A stretch of 64,000 nucleotides of DNA from positions 1,054,001-1,118,000 of the forward strand of contig NZ_NNRI01000007.1 of the NCBI RefSeq assembly GCF_002270415.1, read 5' to 3'. Positions 45,986-54,016 of the stretch are shown one piece after another (the first letter of the stretch is position 1; the number at the start of each line of letters is the position of its first letter). The position numbers and the translations under genes are program-made. The notes under the pieces are model-generated. The model saw nothing but the letters and a program-made list of their open reading frames with translations, was not told the origin of the DNA and did not search any database. The DNA comes from Mesorhizobium sophorae. Its GTDB lineage: Bacteria > Pseudomonadota > Alphaproteobacteria > Rhizobiales > Rhizobiaceae.

Positions 45986-46882
45986 TCAGATGTCGGGATC
46001 ATCGATAATGCGAGAGAGCGTGCTGCGCCCAAGCGCACTCATGGCGGGGTTGGTGCGATGGTAATACCAGACGAGACCCATCGCCTGCTGGAATGCCCAA
46101 GCCGCACCACGCTGCCACCAAAGGTCCTCAACTTGAAGGCCGCACCGAAAGGTCGCCCTTCGCTCGCGGTCTAGAAGATGCCACGCGACGACCAAATCCA
46201 GCGACGGGTCGGCTGGTCCGAAACTGCCACCATCAAGCACTCCGACAAGACGCTCGCCCTGCACGAGAAGGTTTGGTGGGATAAGGTCCTTATGACTCAT
46301 CACGACAGGCCCAGCGGATGGCAACTCGCGGAAGCGAGCCCACAAGTCGCGCAGGCGAGCCACGTCGAGAAGGCCCTCGCTGTTTTCAAAGCAAACATTC
46401 ATCCAATCGTCATGATCGGAGAGATTTCCCCCACGTCCTTGCCCGTCGAAGCGTCGGCCCCGTGTGTCCGCTTGGCGCAACGATGCCACGAGGCGCGCAA
46501 GGTCCAGGGCGAACGTCGTCGATCCACAGAGCCCGCGCGGCGTGGCGACCTCGCCTTCGATCCACGTTTGCAATGCCCATGGCATTGGATAGTGAGGACC
46601 TGGCTCGCCGAGACCAATCGGTTGAGGCGTCGGAAACAGGCAATGTTCTCCAAGCTCGACCATGGCAGCGGCCTCCGACCGGAGCATATCGGCGCATTCG
46701 GCCGGACTCATCGCCCGCAGTGGGAACCGCGCAGTGCCCTTGGAGCCAATGAGGAAGATGGCATTGACGGTTCCCGAAGATCTAACTGAGGTGATGTCCT
46801 CAAGACGATACTGGGGAAACTGATCGCGGATCATCTGGCGGGCGATATCGATGTCGATATCCACCTGATCGTCATGCATCAT
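45986..46882 (-). CDS. aminoglycoside phosphotransferase (APH)-family kinase-like protein
   Basis: A 298-residue small-molecule kinase-like protein. VMSHKDLIPPNLLVQGERLV contains the catalytic-loop pattern HxDxxxxN, and VLDGGSFGPADPSLDLVVAW the metal-binding Asp and the second conserved Asp (PxxDL). The N-lobe has FLIGSKGTARFPLR. Members phosphorylate diverse substrates, and resistance should not be presumed. Several ATGs exist near the start; 46882 (MMHDDQVDID) is preceded by AGGACGAG. GC content and codon use look somewhat less extreme than neighbours. Confidence 0.82.
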   Translation of the reverse strand: MMHDDQVDIDIDIARQMIRDQFPQYRLEDITSVRSSGTVNAIFLIGSKGTARFPLRAMSPAECADMLRSEAAAMVELGEHCLFPTPQPIGLGEPGPHYPMPWALQTWIEGEVATPRGLCGSTTFALDLARLVASLRQADTRGRRFDGQGRGGNLSDHDDWMNVCFENSEGLLDVARLRDLWARFRELPSAGPVVMSHKDLIPPNLLVQGERLVGVLDGGSFGPADPSLDLVVAWHLLDRERRATFRCGLQVEDLWWQRGAAWAFQQAMGLVWYYHRTNPAMSALGRSTLSRIIDDPDI

Positions 46883-47349
46883 GAGTTCTCGTCCTGCCGA
46901 GCTCGGCATGAAGGGCAAATCGTTTGGTGGTTTTAGCGAATGCAGGGACCAATGTCCGCTTCCATGTCTTCGCAGTAGATCCCAGTATGTCTGAAACGAA
47001 GCACTTTTCAGACAGGCAGCCCAGGGCCGGGAACTTGCGGCTTCCGGTCCAGTCGCCCGGCCCGAAACAGGAAGCCGACCCCCGCCGCCGCCCAGTCACC
47101 ATGGGCCAGGACCATCATGAAGTCCGCGCGGCGTATCGAGACGCCTGTCATCGCACACCCCCAGTGAACCCGATGCTCGTCCCGCGTGCCGTCAACACCT
47201 AAGGGAAAAATCCCAGGCCCGATGTGCTAACCTGGGAGAAACAGACCGCTGGACCGAACTCGAACGAATCCGCACCGGTTGCAGACAAGGCGTCCCCGCT
47301 TCGGCTACAGTTGCGCCGAAAGCGACAATCATCGAAGGAGACTATCGAG
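46883..47349. other. intergenic stretch with a partial ECF42-like duplicate
   Basis: No convincing gene. At 47055-47088, CGGCCCGAAACAGGAAG plus the following 16 bases matches 47877-47910 at the end of the second ECF42 sigma gene with about three mismatches in 33. On the minus strand both encode FLFRAGRL. The small frame around it (47008-47151) starts MTGVSIRRADFMMVLA and has no other resemblance. It may be a stray duplicate fragment or coincidence of composition. Confidence 0.4.
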
Positions 47350-47769
47350 GTGAACGAAGACGCCGCCAGCCCAAGGCCGCTCGCGGAGATTGCCAGCTAT
47401 CATGCCCATATCTACTACGACGGGCAAAGCGAGCGACAACATGCCGAATGGCTGCGGCTTCGCATCGGAGAACGCTTCCGCGTGCGCCTGGGCAATTGGC
47501 ATGAGCAGAAGGTTGGCCCGCATGATCAGGCAATGTACCAGGTCTCATTTGCTAGCGAGATTTTCGCCTCACTCGTCCCGTGGCTGATGCTGAATCATAG
47601 GGGGCTCAGCATACTCATCCACCCGAATACGACCAACCCAAGGCGCGACCATCTGGTCGATCCGGTCTGGATAGGCCGGCCGCTGGCCGTGAACGGCGAT
47701 AGTCTTCCGCACGTTCATGAGGCGGAAGAGGCGCTGCCGCCCAACACCAACCCGTCCCTCTCGGCCTAG
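47350..47769 (+). CDS. DOPA 4,5-dioxygenase-family protein
   Basis: A 139-residue protein matching the small DOPA-dioxygenase-like family: [20 protein letters not shown] at the N-terminus, [17 protein letters not shown] in the middle, and [20 protein letters not shown] then [12 protein letters not shown] at the end. The histidines in HAHIYY, GPHDQ and [11 protein letters not shown] are probable iron ligands of ring-cleaving activity. The GTG at 47350 is chosen because GGAG lies upstream; a frame to 47224 adds an unrelated-looking segment. Its stop overlaps the convergent sigma-factor stop by a few bases. Physiological substrate unknown. Confidence 0.85.
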   Translation: MNEDAASPRPLAEIASYHAHIYYDGQSERQHAEWLRLRIGERFRVRLGNWHEQKVGPHDQAMYQVSFASEIFASLVPWLMLNHRGLSILIHPNTTNPRRDHLVDPVWIGRPLAVNGDSLPHVHEAEEALPPNTNPSLSA

Positions 47770-49031
47770 CAATTCTCGGCGCAAGCGTCCGCGCGGGCGA
47801 GGAGAAAGGCGGCTTCCCGCATGTTGCGGGTAAGCGTGGCCGCGGTCTCGAATTCGGAGCGGGCCTCGGCCAGCCGGCCGGCCCGAAACAGGAAGTCGCC
47901 CCTCGCCGCCGGCAGTGGCGCATAGTTGCGCAGCGCGGCGGCGTCGGCAATCTCGTCCACCAGCCGCAGGCCGGCTTCGGGCCCGAAGGCCATGCTGTGG
48001 GCGATCGCTCGATTGAGATCGACCACCGGTGAAGGCATCACGGCCCGCAGCCGGTCGTAGAGCGCTGCAATGCGGGGCCAGTCGGTATCAGCCGGACTGC
48101 GTGCGCGCGCATGGCAGGCCGCGAGTGCGGCTTGCAATGCATAGGGGCCATCGCCCCCGAGCGTCTCGGCGCGAGCCAGCGCGTCAAGGCCCCGGCGGAT
48201 CAGCAATTGGTCCCAGCGTGCGCGATCCTGCTCGGTCAGCGGCACCAGGGCACCGTCCGGGCCAATGCGTGCCGGCAGGCGCGATGCCTGGATTTCCATC
48301 AGGGCCAGCAGGCCGAACACTTCGGCATCCTCGGGCATCAGCCCCGCCAGCATGCGGCCCAGCCGTTGCGCTTCCCGGCACAGGCCCGGCCGAACAAGAT
48401 CGTCGCCCACCGTGGCGGCATAACCTTCATTGAAGATGAGGTAGACGACCTCCAGCACCGAGGAGAGCCGCGCCGTGCGTTCGGCGCCGCGCGGCACCTC
48501 GAAACTCAATCCGGCCTTGCCGATCGTCCTCTTGGCGCGGACGATGCGCTGGGCGATCGTCGCCTCAGTCGAGAGGAAGGCACGGGCGATCTCGTCCGTC
48601 GTCAGACCGCCGATGACACGCAGCGTGAGCGCGGCACGGGCGTCGGCCGAAAGCACGGGATGGCAGGCCGTGAAAATGAGGCCAAGCAATTCGTCGCCTA
48701 GATCGTCGTTCATGGCCGCTTCGATCATCCCGGGCGTGTCGTCGACCTCGCCGTCCAGCTCGCGCGCGATCTCCTCATGCTTGCGCGCGCGCATCTTGTC
48801 GCGACGGATCGCGTCGATGGCGCGGCGCTTGGCCACCGTCATCAGCCAGGCACCGGGATTGGCCGGAACGCCGGTACCGGGCCATTGCGACAGGGCAATG
48901 ACCAGGGCGTCCTGCGCCAGTTCCTCAGCACGGTCGACATTGCGCACGACGCGGGCCAGACCCGCGATGAGCCGGGCCCGTTCAATGCGAAAAATCGCTT
49001 CGATCGCCTGGTGCGTCTCGCCTGCTGTCAT
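47766..49031 (-). CDS. ECF42-type RNA polymerase sigma factor with C-terminal extension (module 2)
   Basis: A 421-residue ECF sigma factor of the same group as 20787-22034. Sigma2: [20 protein letters not shown] then [20 protein letters not shown]; sigma4: [20 protein letters not shown] then [13 protein letters not shown]. The 210-residue extension includes [20 protein letters not shown] and [20 protein letters not shown], a TPR-like region conserved in ECF42. The two copies share architecture but differ widely in sequence, so they are not a recent duplication. The DGPF gene lies 117 bp upstream, unlike the overlapped pair in module 1. Confidence 0.92.
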   Translation of the reverse strand: MTAGETHQAIEAIFRIERARLIAGLARVVRNVDRAEELAQDALVIALSQWPGTGVPANPGAWLMTVAKRRAIDAIRRDKMRARKHEEIARELDGEVDDTPGMIEAAMNDDLGDELLGLIFTACHPVLSADARAALTLRVIGGLTTDEIARAFLSTEATIAQRIVRAKRTIGKAGLSFEVPRGAERTARLSSVLEVVYLIFNEGYAATVGDDLVRPGLCREAQRLGRMLAGLMPEDAEVFGLLALMEIQASRLPARIGPDGALVPLTEQDRARWDQLLIRRGLDALARAETLGGDGPYALQAALAACHARARSPADTDWPRIAALYDRLRAVMPSPVVDLNRAIAHSMAFGPEAGLRLVDEIADAAALRNYAPLPAARGDFLFRAGRLAEARSEFETAATLTRNMREAAFLLARADACAENC

Positions 49032-49148
49032 GCCGCCGCATTGTCGGCCAAAGTCACAAGGCAGGCAAGCAGGCTGCGGCCGACAGTCGCTAGGGCCGCT
49101 GAGCTTCGCGCGGGTCCGCTCATGAATTTCCGTGACCTCCGGCGTCCG

Positions 49149-49520
49149 CTACTCCTGCCAATCAGCCATCTCGTACAACGGCCGGATTTCGATCTCGCTC
49201 GGTCCCGGCATCGGATTGGGGCAGCGCTTCACCCAGGCCACCGCCTCGTCCATGTCCTTGACCTCCCAAAGCCAGAAGCCGGCGACCAGCTCGCGGGTCT
49301 CGGCGAAAGGCCCGTCGATGACCCTGCGGCCGGGACCATCGAACGCAATACGCTTGCCTTCCGAGGAGGGTTTGAGGCCATCGGCGGTGAGCAGGATGCC
49401 GGCATTGCGCAGCTCGTCATTGTACTTGCCCATCGCCTCCATCATCGCCGTCGTCTCGGGCGTGGGGACAAAGCCCTTTTCGCTGTCTTCGGTCGCCTTC
49501 ACGAACACCATCACTCGCAT
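49149..49520 (-). CDS. YCII/DGPF-domain protein (ECF42 partner, module 2)
   Basis: A 123-residue protein with an exact DGPF motif in RRVIDGPFAETRELVAGFWL. MRVMVFVKATEDSEKGF starts the fold and ARCP-like AWVKRCPNPMPGPSEIEIRP ends it, matching the sigma-linked DGPF family. The start at 49520 is preceded by GGAGACAGAC. It precedes the ECF42 gene on the same strand. It is presumed to take part in the sigma factor's signalling, mechanism unknown. Confidence 0.9.
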   Translation of the reverse strand: MRVMVFVKATEDSEKGFVPTPETTAMMEAMGKYNDELRNAGILLTADGLKPSSEGKRIAFDGPGRRVIDGPFAETRELVAGFWLWEVKDMDEAVAWVKRCPNPMPGPSEIEIRPLYEMADWQE

Positions 49521-49710
49521 CGTCTGTCTCCTGTTTTGAGCCGGCCTCATCGGCCTCGCATCGAAACGACGAACGGGGTTTACGGAAATCGACATCGTCC
49601 CGCAAATTTCTTCGACGGTTGGGGCGCGCAGGCCGCTTCCGGGCCAGGGATCGAAGTCGGCAATGGTCAAAAGCCGGAAGCGGCCACCCGAAGACAATGG
49701 TTGCGAACCG

Positions 49711-50208
49711 CTAGCCTCCCAGGCCTGGCTCGGCAGGTCGCGATACATACTCGGGAAACTCCGCGGCGCCTCGGCTCAGGGCCTTCACCATGAGAAGGCC
49801 GTCATCAAAGAAGCCGTTTCGAACATAAAACTGGTGCGTGGGTTCCTTGCCAAGCACCATGGCGATACGAAAGACAGCGCATCCAGTCCGCTCACCCTCC
49901 GCCTCGATCCACGCCATCAGCCTGCTGCCCGTGCCAAGGCGGCGCAGCGTCGTGTCGACCACCACATGGTCGGCTTCGATGTACTTCCCGCACCAGAGCT
50001 GAATGCCCGTCCAGAAGCCGGAGACACCCACCATCCGATCGCCGACATAGGCCGCGATACAGCGGTAGTTGCCCTGCGCGAGCATTGCCGAGAGCCGTTT
50101 CCGAAACGCTGCTTCGTCCAGGTGCGAGTGGCTCAGCCGGTACACCGGATAGATCGAGAGCATCTCATCGAGCCCATTGAGTTCACGAATAACCACCTCG
50201 TCGGCCAC
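49711..50208 (-). CDS. GNAT-family N-acetyltransferase
   Basis: A 165-residue acyl-CoA-dependent acetyltransferase-like protein. IAAYVGDRMVGVSGFWTGIQ, then YIEADHVVVDTTLRRLGTGS RLM (the acetyl-CoA pyrophosphate loop RRLGTGSRL) and PTHQFYVRNGFFDDGLLM form motifs A and B. The GTG at 50208 has GGAGGAG about 8 nt upstream; a GTG at 50235 would add nine residues that include this site. Substrate unknown. Bases 50209-50390 hold no supported gene. Confidence 0.86.
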   Translation of the reverse strand: MADEVVIRELNGLDEMLSIYPVYRLSHSHLDEAAFRKRLSAMLAQGNYRCIAAYVGDRMVGVSGFWTGIQLWCGKYIEADHVVVDTTLRRLGTGSRLMAWIEAEGERTGCAVFRIAMVLGKEPTHQFYVRNGFFDDGLLMVKALSRGAAEFPEYVSRPAEPGLGG

Positions 50209-50390
50209 GACGGCCCTCCTCCCCTGTCGTTCCACTCTGCGGTCGATCCCGGCTGCGGTCCAGTGGGATCTTCCAAGTCGGGGGGTTTAGCCGATGACCG
50301 CTTCGGGTCAAAAGCGGGGCCTGGCGATCGGCGCTGACGGCGGACAAGTTTCACCTGACCAAGTGGCTCCCGGCCGGCAAATCCCGACCA

Positions 50391-52139
50391 CTACTGCGTC
50401 TCTCGTTTCCCGTTCAGCTGCGCCCGCGCGTCGCGGATCGAGGCGGCATAGGTCACCAGCGGCCGCTTGACGCCGTGGTTGATCAGCATTCGCCGTGTCT
50501 GCGGCGAGGCGCCCGATATGATGAAGCGGACACCGGCGCGCCTGGCCTTGCGGGCGGCGCCCTCGATGACATTGGCCGCGGTCGAATCGAGGAACGGCAC
50601 GGCCGAGCAGTCGAGGATGAAATTCCTGCGCTGGTCGGCGATGCGGTCGAGCACGGTGCCGACAGTCGATGCGGCGCCGAAGAAGAAGGCGCCGGAGATG
50701 CGGTAGACGACGGTGTCGACGTCGCTTGCCTCGCTGGCATCATAGGCGCTGCCGCTGCTGTCTGCGACATCCTCCTGCACCAGCGGTAAGTCGGCCTCGA
50801 CCGCGATCGACTTGGCCATGCGGTCGATGAACAGGATCGACCCCAGCACGAAGCCGACGACGATGCCCTCGGTCAAGTCGCGGAAGACGACGAGCAGGAA
50901 GGTCACCATCAGCACCAGCGCGTCGCCGCGCGACGCGCGCAGCAGCGTGGCGAAAGCCTGTTTCTCGAACATGTTCCAGCACACCACCGCCAGCACGCCG
51001 GCAAGGGCGGCAAGGGGGATGTAGCTGGCGAGAGGCGCGGCCACCAGCATCAGAGCAAGCAGGATGGCGGAGTGGATCATGCCGGAAATCGGTCCATGCG
51101 CGCCGGCCCGCACATTGGTCGCCGTGCGGGCGATGGTGCCGGTGGCGCAGATGCCGCCAAACAGGGCCGAGGCGATGTTGGCGAAGCCTTGCGCCACCAG
51201 TTCACAGTTGGAACGGTGCCGCCGACCGGTCATGCCGTCGGCGACGACGGCCGACAGCAGCGATTCGATCGCGCCGAGCAGGGCAAAGGCTATGGCATCC
51301 GGCAGCACGTCAATCATCCTGCCCAGGCTGACCGGCGGCAAGGAAGGCATTTGCAGGCTGCGTGGGATGCCGCCAAAGCGGGTGCCTATCGTCTCCGCAG
51401 GCAGCGCAAACAGCGCCACCACCAGCGAGGCCAGGCCGATGGCGACGAGCATGGCGGGCCATGTCGGCCGCCAGCGCTTCAGGCCGGCGATGGTGACGAT
51501 GGTCAACACCGACACGAAGGTCGCGGCGAGGTTGATGGTGCCGGCCGCCTCACCGATCGCCATCAGTTTCGGCACCAGCGGTCCAGGCTCCTTGCCGGTA
51601 AGTTTCAGTCCGAACAGTTCGACGATCTGGCCTGAAAAGATGATGACGGCGATGCCGGCGGTGAAGCCGACCGTCACTGGATAGGGGATGAACTTGATGT
51701 AGGTGCCGAGGCGGAGATAGCCGATGGCGAGCAGGAAAACGCCGGCCATCATGGTCGCCAGCAACAGCCCGTCGACGCCGACCCGGGCCACCGTTGCTGC
51801 CACCAGCACGATGAAAGCGCCAGCGGGCCCACCGATCTGGAAGCGGCTGCCGCCGAGCGCCGAAATGATGAAACCGCCGATGATCGAGGTGTAGAGGCCA
51901 CGCTCCGGCGTCACGCCCGAGGCAATCGCGATCGCCATCGACAGCGGCAACGCGACGATGGCGACGGTCAGGCCGGACATGAAGTCGGCCTTGAACTGCG
52001 GCAGATGGTAGCCCTCGCGCCAGACCGTCACCAGCTTTGGCGTGAACAATTCGGAAAATGTCGGCTTTGCCGACCCTTGGGCCGACTTCTGGGCCGACCT
52101 CTGGCCCGGTTGATGCACTGCCCGCTGCGCCTGATCCAT
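50391..52139 (-). CDS. SulP-family anion permease with STAS domain
   Basis: An inner-membrane anion transporter of 582 residues. About 12 hydrophobic segments span residues 50-430, with the SulP stretches LTVAIVALPLSMAIAIASGV, TSIIGGFIISALGGSRFQIG and GPAGAFIVLVAATVAR. The C-terminal STAS domain (about 455-570) has FFFGAASTVGTVLDRIADQR and FILDCSAVPFLDSTAANVIE. The anion (sulfate, bicarbonate or dicarboxylate) is not determined. The N-terminus contains a small repeat, RSAQKSAQGSAK, encoded by 12-bp tandem units at 52071-52112. Confidence 0.93.
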   Translation of the reverse strand: MDQAQRAVHQPGQRSAQKSAQGSAKPTFSELFTPKLVTVWREGYHLPQFKADFMSGLTVAIVALPLSMAIAIASGVTPERGLYTSIIGGFIISALGGSRFQIGGPAGAFIVLVAATVARVGVDGLLLATMMAGVFLLAIGYLRLGTYIKFIPYPVTVGFTAGIAVIIFSGQIVELFGLKLTGKEPGPLVPKLMAIGEAAGTINLAATFVSVLTIVTIAGLKRWRPTWPAMLVAIGLASLVVALFALPAETIGTRFGGIPRSLQMPSLPPVSLGRMIDVLPDAIAFALLGAIESLLSAVVADGMTGRRHRSNCELVAQGFANIASALFGGICATGTIARTATNVRAGAHGPISGMIHSAILLALMLVAAPLASYIPLAALAGVLAVVCWNMFEKQAFATLLRASRGDALVLMVTFLLVVFRDLTEGIVVGFVLGSILFIDRMAKSIAVEADLPLVQEDVADSSGSAYDASEASDVDTVVYRISGAFFFGAASTVGTVLDRIADQRRNFILDCSAVPFLDSTAANVIEGAARKARRAGVRFIISGASPQTRRMLINHGVKRPLVTYAASIRDARAQLNGKRETQ

Positions 52140-52207
52140 GGACTGGTTTCCGCTCTAGAAAGGCGGCGGGATCGTCGGCAGGACTGTCGGCGGTCGCCGT
52201 CGCGACT

Positions 52208-52486
52208 TTATGCCGGCTCAGCCTTCGGATCCGGCGGCACGACAGGCTTGAGGCGCACGCCCCTGCCGCCGCGCTCGCTGGTCTGGTTCTCGCCGATCAG
52301 CTCCACCCCGGCCTCATCGAGAGCCTGGATGACCTTCATCAGCGTATCGACCACGCCCCTGACCACGCCGTCGCTCGCCTCCATCCGCTGGATGGTCGGA
52401 AGCGAAACGCCAGCGCGTTCGGCGAGCGTCTTCTGATCGACGCCGGCCAGCGCCCTTGCGGCGCGCATCTGCGCGGCAGTGATCAT
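52208..52486 (-). CDS. small XRE-family helix-turn-helix protein
   Basis: A 92-residue Cro/C1-type regulator. MITAAQMRAARALAGVDQKT then LAERAGVSLPTIQRMEASDG is the complete helix-turn-helix; the tail (VIQALDEAGVELIGENQTSE) resembles the short dimerisation part of antitoxin-like or stand-alone XRE proteins. The start at 52486 is preferred because sequence upstream is not conserved. No toxin gene is adjacent; the SulP gene follows 68 bp downstream on the same strand. Confidence 0.87.
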   Translation of the reverse strand: MITAAQMRAARALAGVDQKTLAERAGVSLPTIQRMEASDGVVRGVVDTLMKVIQALDEAGVELIGENQTSERGGRGVRLKPVVPPDPKAEPA

Positions 52487-52677
52487 CGGCCGAAATCCCC
52501 GTCTGAGTCTGCGGCTATAGCGTATAATACCATCATTGTGATGTTTCAAGCATCAACATGAATGTCTGAGACGTAAGCGCCTGTTTGTCCATTTTGTCAG
52601 ATACTTCCTGGGGACTTCGAGCTAGGGTGTTCCATCTGGGGCAGGGGGTAGCGCGGTTGAATCTTTTCAGGAGCGTC

Positions 52678-52755
52678 ATGACATCGGCATGCGTGCTGTC
52701 GGTGGCTCTTTTGCTGGCAGGCTGCGGGCATGGGCTGATCAACCGACTGATTTGA
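52678..52755 (+). CDS. putative tiny lipoprotein, 25 aa
   Basis: A 25-codon frame reads MTSACVLSVALLLAGCGHGL then INRLI and stop. The LLAGC sequence is a textbook lipobox with Cys16, preceded by a short hydrophobic run. AGGAG lies 5 nt before the ATG. The mature peptide would be only 10 residues, in the entericidin size class. It sits between the XRE gene and PAP2, both on the other strand. It could be chance; the combination of Shine-Dalgarno and lipobox is the evidence. Confidence 0.45.
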   Translation: MTSACVLSVALLLAGCGHGLINRLI

Positions 52756-52771
52756 TTTCTGCCCGGGGCCG

Positions 52772-53491
52772 TCAATCTGCAATTTCGCTTTCGTCGTTCA
52801 GGCGGCGTCCGCGTCCCCGCTGCAACGCGCGGGCCGCCAACCAGCACAGCATTGCCCAGGCGAAGCCGGCGCACCAGCCGGCCAGCACATCCGACGGCCA
52901 GTGGACGCCGAGATAGATGCGGCTGACGCCGACCAGCAGCGTCACCAGCACGGCGAGCGACAACACATAGATCTTCGTCACCCTTCCCGGCAGGAAACTC
53001 GCCGCCAGCGAGCCGAGCGTCAGATAGGTCACCGCCGACAGCATGGCGTGACCGCTCGGAAAGGACAGCGAAGTTTCGTTGACCAGATGCGAAACGAGTT
53101 CGGGCCGCGGCCGGTCGACACCGAGTTTGAGCAGGCTCGACAGCACCTGGCCGCCCGCCACCGCGACGAAGATGAGCAGCGCCGTTGCCGGACGGCGGAT
53201 CAACAACAGATAGACGATCGTCGCCGCCGTGATCAGCACCAGCACGGCCGAGCTGCCGAGGCTGGTGATATCGCGCATGGCGCCTTCCAGCCAAAGCGGG
53301 CCGATCGGCACACCCGGCTGGCCCGGCTGGCGGAAGGCGAGCAGGATTTCGGTGTCGAAGGCGTGCGGCGTGGTGGCCCGCGCCACCTCCATCAACTCCT
53401 CGAACCCCCACAGGCAGCCGGCGATGACCAGGCCGGCCAGCAGCACCGGGAATTCGATCCGGTTCAGCAGTGCATTGGCGGCGTTCTTCAT
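52772..53491 (-). CDS. PAP2-family membrane phosphatase
   Basis: A 239-residue integral membrane lipid or undecaprenyl phosphatase. The three PAP2 motifs are present in order: KLGVDRPRP (KxxxxxxRP), FPSGHA (PSGH) and SRIYLGVHWPSDVLAG (SRxxxxxHxxxD), within about six hydrophobic helices. The ATG at 53491 (MKNAANALLNR) begins just after the small EamA-like gene upstream (15 bp), so the two are probably co-transcribed. Possible roles are lipid A or carrier-lipid dephosphorylation. Confidence 0.92.
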   Translation of the reverse strand: MKNAANALLNRIEFPVLLAGLVIAGCLWGFEELMEVARATTPHAFDTEILLAFRQPGQPGVPIGPLWLEGAMRDITSLGSSAVLVLITAATIVYLLLIRRPATALLIFVAVAGGQVLSSLLKLGVDRPRPELVSHLVNETSLSFPSGHAMLSAVTYLTLGSLAASFLPGRVTKIYVLSLAVLVTLLVGVSRIYLGVHWPSDVLAGWCAGFAWAMLCWLAARALQRGRGRRLNDESEIAD

Positions 53492-53505
53492 CGGCAACTG
53501 GCCCG

Positions 53506-53847
53506 TTACAACCGCCCCTGCAGATAAGGTCCGAGCGTGATCAGCGCCACGGCGGCGATCGCCAGCACGATGCCGGTCGCCTGCAGCGTGTTGACGCGCT
53601 CGCCGAAGAACATCAGGGCGACGACATTCACCGAGACCAGCTGGATGACGGCCGAGAGACTGAACGACACCGACATGCCGAATTCGCGGATCAGCCGCAG
53701 CATGACCAGATTGCCCAGCGAATAGAGCGCCAGCGTCAGCAGGATCTTGCCAAGGCTCGGCGCCATGCCCCACTGCTTGGCCGCCATCGCCGCCAGCAGG
53801 AAGATCACCGTCGAAAAGCCAAGCTGCAGCAACCCCGAAAAACTCAA
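53506..53847 (-). CDS. small four-helix EamA/SMR-like transporter
   Basis: A 113-residue, very hydrophobic protein with four predicted membrane helices: LLQLGFSTVIFLLAAMAAKQ, LLTLALYSLGNLVMLRLIRE, AVIQLVSVNVVALMFFGERV and TGIVLAIAAVALITLGPYLQ. Size and the GERV motif fit SMR or ArnE/ArnF-like half-transporters that work as dimers. The classic SMR Glu14 is absent from helix 1, so drug efflux is not implied. It is followed 15 bp later by PAP2; together they might handle a lipid-linked sugar (inference). Confidence 0.8.
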   Translation of the reverse strand: MSFSGLLQLGFSTVIFLLAAMAAKQWGMAPSLGKILLTLALYSLGNLVMLRLIREFGMSVSFSLSAVIQLVSVNVVALMFFGERVNTLQATGIVLAIAAVALITLGPYLQGRL

Positions 53848-54016
53848 CGTCCTGTCCCCTCTCGAAGCGGATCGCGCCGCGTGTATCGCGGACTTGTTTC
53901 CGAAGCGCGCCGGGACGTCAAGCGACGTTGATCAAACGAAGGCCTTGGCAACGGCAAGATGGAAGCTCAAAGTGCCGGCATCGCCCAGCCTGTCGATTGA
54001 AGGGCGGTCGGGGGCC

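Noticed and set aside
45986..46882. Antibiotic-resistance gene call for the APH-family protein
   Set aside because: The HxDxxxxN motif is shared by kinases of many small molecules; nothing in sequence or context shows aminoglycoside specificity or mobility.
52208..52486. Toxin-antitoxin reading of the small XRE gene
   Set aside because: No toxin-sized or toxin-like frame lies next to it; the neighbours are SulP and PAP2.
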